DNA from: Brachypodius melanocephalos | Taxonomy: Eukaryota > Chordata > Aves > Passeriformes > Pycnonotidae | Direction: 5' to 3' | Length of the DNA: 64,000 nucleotides | NCBI GenBank assembly: GCA_013398615.1 | Contig: VZSR01002145.1 | Location: forward strand, 4,009,616-4,073,615 | Shown here: piece by piece, positions 11,401-23,400 of the stretch | Layout: each line of letters begins with the position of its first letter | Numbering within the stretch: position 1 is the stretch's first letter | Made by a program: the position numbers and the translations under genes | Notes under the pieces: generated by a model | Databases searched by the model: none | The model's input: only the letters and a program-made list of their open reading frames with translations | What the model was told of the DNA's origin: nothing

Positions 11401-14400
11401 CCAGAGCCACCGGTGCAGCCTTCGGGAGTGAAAGCGGAGCCAGCAAAGGCATCTGCTCTGAAACCCACGGCCCTGGAGAGGCACAAGGTACCGGTGTGTG
11501 CACGGCAAGGGAGGCTCTGACCCGGCAGCGGGTTGTGCCCCCGGTGCAGCATGGTGTGAGCTCACCTGCATGGTTTGCAGTGGTCTTGAGATGTGTGGTG
11601 TGGGTGGGAGTCGTGTGTTTTTTGGGGCAGTCGTGTGTGCTGTGGGCACTCCGTCATGCTGCCCCTTGTCTCCCCTCCATTTCACGTGGAGAAGAAGCTG
11701 CAGACCAGTGAGAAGCGGCCGACCCCTGTGAAAAATGCCCCGGCTGCCCCCCAGCAGGTGTGTAGGAGTGGTGACCCAGGTCCTCGGACACTGTGGGTAC
11801 ACGCTGGTACCCAGTTGTGCCTGGGACCCGCCCCAAGCACTGATGGGCTGCAGGGCTGGGAGAGCCTTTGCAATTGCCCTGCTGGTGCCCACGTGCCAGG
11901 GCTGTGAGGGCTGAGGGGCACCTGGCCTGGAGCTAATGGTGCTCTGCCTCCAGGCTGCTCCTGGCCCTGCTTCCCCTGGCCCTGCTTCCCCTGGCCCTGC
12001 GTCCCTGCTGAGCCCATCTGAGGAGGCGCAGCTCCGGCTGGAGAGGATCTTCACCACTTCTGTAATTCCAGAGGTGTTGGTGCTTGCGTGTCGCTTTCCC
12101 AGGGATGGGAAGGCATGGGCAGCGTGTGGCTGCCCAGGACGTGCCGTGTGCTCTGCACATGGTGACTGTACCCCTGTGTCTGCCTGCCAACCCTATGGTC
12201 CATCTCTGGGTGACACTTGCAGCAGGGAATGGATGACCAGGGCTGTTGGTGGGTTTGGGGATCATTGCCCAGAGCAGCGTGCTGGGGATGGGGAACTGCC
12301 GGCATCCCTGTAGAGGCCCAGGCGCACTGTGGTGGCTGGGATGGATGATGTCCTGGTGGTGCTGTGTGATCATGGCCATGCTGGGGCCCTGTGGCTTGTC
12401 AGGGTGCTGCTTCTGCTCTCTGCCTCTCACCCCCTCTCTTCTTTCTCTCTTCCTTCCTTGCTGCCACTAGCTGGAGCCCGCTGCCTCCGCCTCGGCACCC
12501 AGCCAGGTACTGTACCCCCGTCCTCAGGAGCCCTCTGCCTCCACCAGCGACCCCCTGCCATCCTCTGTCTGCCGCTGGGCTGGCGTCTGCGCCCGCGCCT
12601 CGTGCTGGAGTGTAAGGCTTTCCCCATCCCACCCTGCTCCCTGGGCTGCCATGGGGCCGGCGGGTGCCGCGGCAGCCGGGGCTGGGTGCCTCTTCCCTCC
12701 CCAGCGAGGTCATGCCGGGAAGCCAGACGTCCCAGGAGGGTGCCCTCAGTGGAGGTGGCACAGCTGGGGTGGGCGGGGGTGTGGAGCAGGGTGTGAAGGG
12801 GCAGAGTGCTGGCATAGGCAGGATGCATGGCTCCTGCCGAAGCAGCTGCGGCACATGGTGCTGGCAGAGCTCAGAGCGGGGTCAGTGCAGTGACCCCCAG
12901 CCCCAGGGCTTTGGCAGCACGGCCTCGTGGCCAGTGTCCTTCCCAGCTCTGTGTCTGTCCAGCACTGCACTGAACTTGCCACCCCGCTGTCCACGGCGGT
13001 GGCTGTGGCACAAGGAGTGCCTGCAGGGTTTGGCACAGCTTTGCCCGCGCTCGCTCCCCCTCTCCTCTTCCCGTGCTGTGTGTGGGGCAGGGCTGAGCCC
13101 TTCTCGCCTTCACCGCCGTCTCTCGGCCTCGCCAGGGTCCAGCGGACGATGCACCGGCAGCTCCCCTTGGCCCCGTCCCTGCTGCAGCTCAGGTTTGGCT
13201 TCGGGGCTCGTCCTGCTCTCCTTGTGCCAGGGACATCCCCGCTGTGCTGGTCTCCAGCGTGGCATTTCCCATCTCAGAGTCCTGTGCCGTGTCCTGAGTG
13301 CCTCCATTATGTGCCTCCATTATGTGTTCCTGCAGCATGTCCCTGCAGCATGTCCCATGTCCCCACAGCATGTTTGGTGTCCCTACATCCTGACATGTGG
13401 CTGGCATGGGTGCCTGCTCTCAGAGCTGTGGTTTGGGAGCTTGGCCCCTCCAGGCTCGCCCAAGGTGTCCATGGTGAATGTGCCTGTGGGTCACTGTGTC
13501 TTTATGTCTGCCCCGAGCTGTGGCAGGGCCCTGATGGTCTCTGCAGCCCTGAACCCTCTGGGGTCCCCACTGGGCAGACTGGGGACATGTGCTGGGAGGG
13601 TTTGTGGCTTGTGCAGGTGCCCTGGATGTCCAGCATGTGGCCCTGTGGCCAGTCAGCCCTGCTCCCTCCAGCCCCAGGGATGAGGGGAGGGGGTGATACA
13701 GGGCAGGGGGCAGGTGACCACAACCTCTCTGCACTTGCTGTTCCACAGGCCAAGACAGAGGAGCAGATAGCAGCCGAGGAGGCCTGGTACGAGACCGAGA
13801 AGGTGTGGCTGGTGCACAGGGATGGCTTCTCTTTGGGTGAGCCGGGAACACTGCTGGGACGCAGCTCCCCATCCTTCCTGTGGTGCAGCGAGCCCCCCTG
13901 ACCCCACTGTGGTGTCCCTGGGGGCTGCCAGCACAGCCCCTCTGAGCGCCCTGTGCCCCTCACAGGCAGCCAGCTGCAGCCGGAGGCGGGCAGTCCCCTG
14001 CCCGAGGGCAAAGTGAAGGTGAAACTGGACCACGATGGAGCCGTCCTGGAGGTGGAGGAGGACGATGTGGAGAAGGTAGGGCTGCGGGGCAGGGGCCGGC
14101 AGGGCAGACCCCCTGTTCCCCGCCTGACCCGCCCCATCTCAACCTCGTTGCCAGGCAAACCCCCCGTCCTGCGACCGTGTGGAGGACCTGGCCAGCCTCC
14201 TCTACCTCAACGAGTCCAGCACGCTGCACACGCTGCGCCAGCGCTACGGCGGCAACCTCCTGCACACCTACGCCGGGCCCACCATGGTCATCATCAACCC
14301 GCTGAGCTCCCCCTCCATGTACTCTGAGAAGGTGACGCTGCTGTGGGGGGACACCGGAGGGGACAAGCAGCTGGCCCTGTGCAGCGGTGGGGGCGGCAGA

Positions 14401-17400
14401 GTGCTGACCCTTGCGTGCTCTCCTTCTCTGTCCCCGTCAGGTCATGCACATGTTCAAGGGGTGCCGCCGGGAGGACGCGTCCCCGCACATCTACGCGGTG
14501 GCGCAGGCGGCGTACCGCAGCATGCTGATGAGCCGCCAGGACCAGGCCATCGTCCTGCTGGGCGCCAGCGGCAGCGGCAAGACCACCAACTGCCAGCACT
14601 TGGTCCAGTACCTGGCCACCATCGCCGGCAGCACCGGCAAAGTCTTCTCTGGTGAGTCCCTCTGTAGGTGTGGAGTCCCTTTGTCCTTCCTGCATGCGCC
14701 CCTCGCTTTGCGGTCACAGCCCCACGCGCCAAACTGGCTGTCACTGTGTCACCCCGGTGCCTCGGCCGTGCTCCTGGGGACTGCTGTGCTGCAAGGAAAC
14801 AGCAGCACCTGCCTGGCCAGCTCTGGCCCCCTGCCCACCGCACAGCCCCTGCACTGCCCCGCTTCTCTTCCCGCAGTGGAGAAGTGGCAGGCTCTCTACA
14901 CCATCCTGGAGGCTTTTGGCAATAGCAGCACCGGCATGAACGGCAACGCCACGCGCTTCTCCCAGATCATCTCTCTGGACTTCGACCAGGCTGGGCAGGT
15001 GGCATCTGCCTCTGTACAGGTGAGGGGACTGGGATGGCCCCCCCAGCTGATCCATCCTTGCCAGTGTGGCTCCCCGTGGTGTGGGAGCCAGTCCATCCTT
15101 ACAAGAGTGTTGTCCAGAGGAGCTGTAACTGCCTCATCCCCTGTGGCAGTGTTCAAGGCCAGGTTGGACAAGGCTTGGAGCAGCCTGGGATAAGGGACAG
15201 TGTCCTTGCCCATGGCAGGGGTTTGGAACTCATTGGTCCTTCAGGTCCCTTCCAATCCAAACCATTGCATGATTCCATAATTCTCCTGGTGTTTCCTACA
15301 CTGCAAGCTCTGCCACAGATCCCCAGCCATGCTTGCAGCACTCAGCAGCCTCTCATCTTTGTTCAGACCCAGATCAGATGGGCTCCCTGTCCTTGCTGAG
15401 TTAGTCCCAAAATCAAAGGATGTGTTTTTCAGATGCCTCCCTGCTGTGATAAGAGCAGAGCCCTTAAAATCCAGATGTACTCCATGCTCTTGTAGTAGCA
15501 TTCACTGAGGAGAGATGCCCATGGGCTGCTTGGGTGGTATTTGCATTCACATGGTGCCCTGCAGTGGGAGGGAGACCCTCACAACTCTATGGGGACCCTG
15601 GGCAGGCAGCAAGGATGAGGCTGGGGTGGGCTGGGGAGCTCTCTGTGGGATCGGGGCACTTGAGGACAGTCCCCAAGTGTCCCACCTCTGCCAGACACTG
15701 CTGCTGGAGAAGCTGCGTGTGGCTCGGCGCCCAGCCAATGAGGCCACCTTCAATGTCTTCTACTACCTGCTGGCCTGCTCTGACAGCACCCTGAGGTGAG
15801 CTGGAGGGGAGGGCATGGCCTCCATCCTGGGGGTGGTCTCTGGGACCTCCCCCATGGGGCCAATCGTGGTGTTTATCCCTGCAGGACTGAGCTTCACTTC
15901 AACCACCTGGCGGAGAACAATGTCTTTGGCATCGTGCCACCCTCCAAGGTTGTTGCTGTGGGGTTTGTAGGGGAAGATGGGGGTCTCTGACCCATTTGAG
16001 TGCAGGGGGAGGCAGAGCTGGGCTCCCGGGCCAATGGCTCCTGTTGTTTTCCACAGCCAGATGAAAAGCAGAAGGCAACCCAGCAGTTTGGCAAGCTCCT
16101 GGCAGCCATGAAGGTGATGGGCATCTCAGGAGATGAGCAGAAAGCTTTCTGGCTCATCCTGGGGGCTATTTACCACCTGGGAGCCGCCGGGGCGACCAAA
16201 GGTAACAAGCTGGGAGCCATTAATGAGGGGAGATTTGAGACTGATGGATGTGGGGGGTTCCAGAGGCACCTTGCCAACAGCCTGCAGTGCAGCCAAGCCC
16301 TGGGGGAGAGGGTGGGAGGCTGTGTCAGCTGAGGGACAGTGCCCTGCCACCCTGAGTGCTCTGGGCCACCCAGCTTTGTCCCCATGGTGGGGGTGGTTTC
16401 ATTAACATGTCCGTATCCTGGGCTGGCCCCTGCCAGCTTGGGGGAGTGGGGCCCTGGGTGGGGCTGAGGCAGTTGGGGAGGTGTCCCCCATTCCCAGTGT
16501 AACACCTTTCCCTCCATCCTCCTCACAGACCCACTGGCAGATGGAGCTGGTAATGGGAGTGGGGAGGGCTCTGCTCTGGGGGATGCCATGCAATGCTGAT
16601 TTGGGGGCTGAAATGGGGGCTTGGGGTGCTGCTGGTGTGCTGGGACCAACCCTGACCCTGGCTGGGTCCTGGCAGCTCCAAATTTGCCTGCTGCTCATGA
16701 GGAGTCCCAACCCAGTCCTGTCAGCACCACTGGTGATGTGGGGCAGGGCTGCCCTGGCACACAGTGCTCACTATGGGTGTGAGTCTCCCACAGCACCAGC
16801 TTTGCTCTCCATTCCTGGCAAATTTGGCTTTGGGGTCTGCTCTTTTCGCCCTGTGGCTTTCTCTGTCTGCCTGTGGTGCTGCTGGTGGGAGAGCAGGGCA
16901 TGTCACCCCCAAAATGGGCACCTGGAGCTGTGTCCAGGGCAAATCTGGCTGGTGGCTGCACCCGGGGAATTTGCAGCCCTGGGGGAAAAAATGATCTGGG
17001 GATGAAGAGGGAGTGACCAGAGGGGTCTGGATGCACATTGGGGTGCATGGCTGCTCTGTGGGGTGTTCTTGGGGTGCAGTGCTGGCTCATGGGGTGCTCT
17101 CAGGGCACTAGAGGGCAGCAGGGCCCCGCTGCAGCCGCCACAGCGGGATGCTCAGGCAGCTCCGGAGCCTCTCCATGGGAGCCTGCTGTGGGGGAGAACC
17201 CCACATCCTGCTGTGAGGGAGCATTGGTGTATCCTGCTCGGGGCAGGCATCCCACTCCCAGATCTGTGCTGCTGCTGCTGAAGTCTCCCCTGCTCCTCAT
17301 GGACACTGGGAGTGCTCAGAGCCAGCTGAGCTGCACCAGCCCCACAGTTTCCTTGGCTCCGGGCTGGATCCAAAAGCGGCTCCCCATGTGCCGAGCTGCT

Positions 17401-20400
17401 CCCCAGCGGGGCCCATGGTGCGAGGGGCTCAAAGGGAAGGGACGCCCAATGGTCACGATTTGTCACTGCAGCGGTGCCTGGGGAGGGGGCAGGCATGGCA
17501 TGTGCGGGGCGTGGTGACAGGAGGGCGTCCCCGTGCCGTGTCGTGCCGTTGTTTCTAACCCCTGTCTCTGTTCGCATGGTGCATGCTGCCCTTTGCAATG
17601 CAGACGCCGACGAAGGTAAAGTCCCGTTCTCCGCGCGTGTCTCTGGCTTCTCCCTCCCCCGTGCCACCCTCCGTGTCCCCGTGTGTCACTTCCCTGTGTG
17701 TCACCGTTAACCAGCTCCCACCGCCCCCAGCATCCGTGTCTCTGTGTCTGTCTGCGTTGTGGCTGTGTCACCAAGCAGGGACATGTCCCCGTGTAGGGTG
17801 GCTCAGAGCCTCTGAGGTCCCTGGGTAGTGGTGGCAGGGGGTCCGTGCTCCACGCCAGTGTGGCTCCAGGCTCAGCCCTGCAGCAGCACAAAGCCGTTCA
17901 CCCCTATCTCCTCTTAGACCCCAAACATCTGTGTCTCCTCAAACCCCAAAACGTGTGCTCCCACTGTGCCCATCATCCCCAACCTACTCTGTGGGTCCCT
18001 AAGATCATCTCAGGCCTGTTTGGAAACGCTCTCCATTTTTGGGGGTGCCCTGCCTGGCCCTGAAGCCCCTTCTCCACCCCTCAGCTGGGAGGAAGCAGTT
18101 TGCACGGCACGAGTGGGCTCAGAAAGCCGCGTACCTGCTGGGCTGCAGCCTGGAGGAGCTCTCCTCTGCCATCTTCAAGCACCAGCCCAAGGGCACCCTG
18201 CAGCGCTCCACCTCCTTCCGGCAGGGCCCCGATGAGTCTCCCCTGGGGGACAGTGGCACAGGTAGGGTGAGGTATGGGGGGGACAGCAGATGACCCCGCA
18301 GGATGCAGGGCTGGGGACACTCAGGCTTGCTTTGGCCAGGTCCCAAGCTGACGGCGCTGGAGTGCCTGGAGGGCATGGCAGCTGGCTTGTACTCCGAGCT
18401 CTTCACACTCCTCATCTCCCTCCTCAACAGGTACGTGCTGGGGGAGCCAGCAGGAGATCAGGGGGGTTCCTGGCAGCACCCACTGACCCCGCTGTGTCCC
18501 TTTGTGCTCCCTCCAGGGCACTGAAGTCAAGCCAGCACTCGGTGTGCTCCGTGACAGTGGTGGACACCCCTGGGGCGCAGAACCCTGAGCTGGCAGGGCA
18601 AAGCCGGGGGGCCACCTTCGAGGAGCTCTGCCATAACTACGCCCAGGAGCGCCTGCAGCAGCTCTTCCACCAGCGCACCTTTGCCCGCGAGCTGGAGCGG
18701 TACAAGGAGGTACCAGGGACACCCAGGGCTGCCATTGCCTTCTCCAGTCCTCCCCTCCCATACTCACATGGACATCTCCTATATATCCCTCCAAATTTCT
18801 TACCCAGTGGTCGCTCTGGGCCATTCCAACCAAAGCAGTTCTGACATGATGTTCAGTGCCCAGGGCTTTTCCCAGGGCTCCTGTGCTGACTGTGGAGCAC
18901 AGCACAGGAGGGCTGGGCTTGGGAGGTGATGGGGTGGCTGTGGGTGGTGATGGTGGTTGTCACTGCTTCTCCATCTCAGCCTATGGGGATCTTTCCATCT
19001 GTCCTGGTCCTCCCTTAGCACTTTGCATCCCTCTAAAGCCCATCAAGACCAACACCTTGATGGGCTCACACTCCCTATCACTGCTACTCTGCAGTGTGGG
19101 CGCTCACCTGCCTCTGTTCCCCCTCACCAGGAGAACATAGAGCTTGCCCTGACTGATGCTGAGCCCAGCTCCTCTGGCTCCATAGCTGCTGTGGACCAGT
19201 CCTCACACCAGGCACTGGTAAGCACCCAGCACTCTTCCTTCCAGCCACATAACGGCAGCAGATGGGCAGCTTTTTGGGACTTTGGTGGTAATGGGGAAGG
19301 AAAGGGGCTGTCCTGAATGTTTGGCCATGAAAGCATGGGTGCAAGTGTGTTTGCAGCCCACATACTTGGTGCATCCCTCAGCATGGTTTTCCCCTCTTGT
19401 CCTGGGAGCTGCCTGTGCTGTGAGCAGGGGCCTGGAGACTGCGTGTGGTTCTGGGCTGCTCCAGTCCTGGAAGTGTTCTGGTCCTCAGGATGCTCTGGTC
19501 CCCAAAGTGCTCAGGTCCCCAGTCTCCATGGGTTCCCAAAGTTTTCCAGTCCCTACTGCAGGAGGTTGCAGAGACTGGGGGTGCTGCTGGCACCATCCTT
19601 GTGCTGGGTTTTAGCCCAGCACCGCATTTCCCACCTCAGTGAGATGTGCTTCCAGAGTGTCCCATATGGATCTTTTTCCTTCTGGGTCTCCACTAGTCAG
19701 GAGCCCTCTCATACCGTGTGACATTGCATGCTCCCTGGGTGGCACGGGTGCCCTGTGTTACCCCATGTCCCTACCCTGGGGGACCATGGTGTGCTGGACC
19801 AGCTGCCAGTGTGGTGGCCCTGCAGGTCCGGTCTCTGGCCCGCACGGATGAGGCACGAGGATTGCTGTGGCTCCTGGAGGAGGAGGCGCTGCAGCCGGGC
19901 GGCAACGAGGACACCTTGCTGGAGCGGCTCTTCTCCTACTACGGCCCCCAGGAAGGGGGGAAAAAGGGTATGAAGGCGGGTCTGTAACCATGGGGATGTG
20001 TCCACTAGACCAGGAACAACCTCTCTAGTGGAAGATGTCCCTGCCCACTGCAGGGGCTTGAAGTGAGATGATCTTTAGGGTGCCTTCCAAGCCATTCTGG
20101 GATTCTGTGGCATGCCCCAGTGAAACGCTGATCCCCAGAGCTGAGGAGGCACACACTGTGCCCACTGGTGCTGTGTTTCCCTGCAGGGCACAACCCGCTG
20201 CTCCCCAGTGACAAGCCCCGACACTTCCTCCTGGGACACAGCTCAGGGACCAACTGGGTGGAGTACGATGCTACTGGATGGCTCAACTACGTCAAGCACA
20301 ACCCAGCCTCCCAAAACGCCTCTGTCCTGCTGCAGGAGTCCCAAAAGTGAGCAGCATCCTGGGATGGGAGCACGGCAGCGGGGAGAGGTGACACTGGGGG

Positions 20401-23400
20401 GGTGACACGCCCTCTGTGCCCTGCAGGAAGGTGATCAGCAGCCTGTTTGCTGGGCGCGGCGGGTCGGCGCTGGTGCTGTCGGGCTCGGTGGCAGGGCTGG
20501 AGGGGGGCTCTCAGCTGGCCCTGCGCCGGGCCACCAGCATGCGCAAGACCTTCACCACCGGCGTGGCTGCCGTCAAGAAGAAATCCCTCTGCATCCAGAT
20601 CAAGCTGCAAGTGGTGAGCGTGGGGGTGCCAAGGGGAGGGATCCCCACATCTGGCTAGGGCACCGCTGCACATCACCGCTCACCCTGCTCTGCCACACCC
20701 ACAGGACGCCCTCATCGACAGCGTCAAGAAGTCCAAGCTCCACTTCGTGCACTGCTTCCTGCCCAAGGCGGGGGGCGGCGGGGACCCCCAGGCCGTGCCG
20801 TGCCGGCGGGTGAGCGGCAGCGAGCTGGAGCTGCCGGCGGAGCACTGCGAGGCCGGGCTGATGCAGCTGGACGTGCCCCTCCTGCGTGCCCAGCTCCGTG
20901 GCTCCCGCCTGCTCGACGCCCTCCGCATGTACCGCCAAGGTGAGCCCTGGCACCCGCACCAGGGGATGGACAGCACAGAGGTCCTGGCTGTATCTTCTCT
21001 CTGGAGAGCCAGAGACCCCCAGGAATCCCTTCAGCACATGCCCTTACTCTGAACTCTGGAGCCTCTCCCCGGGGTGGTCCTGTCCCTGTTCCCCCTCCCC
21101 TGCTGGGCTGTTATCTGCACATGGGGACGGGCATGGCCTTAATTGGGTGTCTCCCCTGGTGCCGCTGGTTCCTGGCAGCAATCCCATTGGCATCCAGCCC
21201 CTGTCCCACTGGAAGGAGAGCTTCTGGGTTGTGCTCAGCAAAGCATTTATCGATACGTTGGCTGACCAGCCACCCGGTCGAGGGTTTATTGCTTGGAGGC
21301 TGGACCCTTCCTGCCATGATTGGAAATCAATGCCACCTGCACACCTCCTGGATCGATGGCCGTGGCCAGCCGGCCGTGCCAGGGTCAATGTCCCCATCAA
21401 TACCTCATCGTTAATTAAGATATAGAGGCTCAGCACTGGAGCCTGATGCAGGAGTTGGCTGCGGCTCAGAGTGGAGCCAGAGCAGGACTTGCACAGGCAA
21501 CACGTGTCGCTGCTCTCCCCACGAGCAGGGATCTGGCTGCTTTCTCCTCAGATCCCAGCCAAAATTGCTGGAGGACGCAGCCAAGGAAAACCTCCCAGGG
21601 AGGCTGAGGGCATTCAAGCTATGCCTGACCCCATGAGGAGCTTGTGTCACATGGGGTGACCCCACCAGCTCTCCCAAAACATGAGCCTCAGAATGTCAGA
21701 GCACGTGGGGCTGTCTCTGGCCATCCCCCGGCCATCCACAGAGCCCCACTCTCCCTTGCTTCCCCAGGTTACCCTGACCACATGGTGTTTGCGGAGTTCA
21801 GGCGGCGCTTTGATGTCCTGGCCCCACACCTGACCAAAAAGCACGGGCGCAACTACATCGTGGTGGATGAGAAGCGAGTATGTGCCCCATGTCAGAGTCA
21901 CTGCTGTGGTCCAAGGTCCCTTGCCCCCCCAAGTGCCTGGCCCTGACATGTTTCCCTCCCTGCAGGCAGTGGAGGAGCTCCTGGAATCACTGGACCTGGA
22001 GAAGAGCAGCTACCACATGGGCTTGAGCCGGGTATGGTGCCCGACACCACCGGGTGTGGGTGTGGACAGGGCTGTGCGTCATGGCATGGTGGGACAGCAA
22101 AAGGGCAGCACTGTTCTCTCCCACCCACGGCATTCCTCATGCCTGGGGAATAAAACCCCACGGTGGGACAGGACCAGTGGCTGCAGAGGGGAGAGACGCA
22201 TCCCCACCAGCGGGAGGGTGCACGGTGTGGCCGGAGGGATGCCGGCACCCATCGCTGTCCTGCTCCCTTCCCACAGGTGTTTTTCCGGGCTGGATCACTG
22301 GCCAGGCTGGAGGAGCAGCGGGACACACAGACCAGCAGGAACATCACCCTTTTCCAGGCGGCGTGCAGGGGCTTCCTGGCACGGCAGCACTTCAAGAAGA
22401 GAAAGGTTCGTCCCAGCGACTCTCCCCTCCCCGCTCTGCTGCACAATTTCGCCTAAAATGGGCAGTGCAGCCTTTCTGCGCCTCCTGGGCCAGCACCTCC
22501 TCCTCCCGCCTCCCCCGGAGCTGTGGGGGGCCAGGGGGAACCGGGGGGCCAGGGGGAACCGGCAGGGAGGCTGCTGGGCATCGCCACGGAAAGATGAAGC
22601 CACGCTTCAACTCCTACTTTTATCATTAGAGGAGGTGTAAAATAGGCATCCTCGCCTTCCCGGGATTAGCATTTAGAGGGGCTGGAGAGGATCAAACAGC
22701 AGATTTGCTGGCGCAATTAGCCCAAATGCAAACAAAGGGAAGCATGCTGGGGTGCTGGCAGGGGTGCTGAGCACCCACACACCCTGCTTTGCCCTGCTGG
22801 CGGCCCCGTACTGACCCCATACCCCGTGCTGACCCTGTGCCCTGCACAGATCCAGGATTTGGCCATCCGGTGCGTGCAGAAGAACATCAAGAAGAACAAA
22901 GGGGTGAAGGATTGGCCCTGGTGGAAGCTCTTCACCACTGTGCGGCCCCTCATCGAGGTGCAGCTCACCGAGGACCAGATCCGTGGCAAAGACGTGGGTA
23001 TCCATGCTGGGGGATGCTGGATGGAGCAGGGAGGGCTTGGAGTTGGTCCTGGGTAGGGCCCCACAGTGGGGTGGGATGCAAGACTCCATGGTGGGGTCAC
23101 ATGCAGAAGCTAATGGTGGGGTGGGATGCAGGATCTGGCAGTGGGNNNNNNNNNNNNNNNNNNNNNNNNNNNNNNNNNNNNNNNNNNNNNNNNNNNNNNN
23201 NNNNNNNNNNNNNNNNNNNNNNNNNNNNNNNNNNNNNNNNNNNNNACACCATTTATGGGGTTGGAGTCGGCACGGACGGCGGAGCGGGTTGGGGAAAGTC
23301 CCTGCCCAGCCCTTGGCAGGGGAGAGCAGCCCCGGGGAGCCCCCACCCTGCCCATCCTCCCTTGGGGGGCGTGCTGGGGAGGGGCAGAGAGCTGCCAGCC

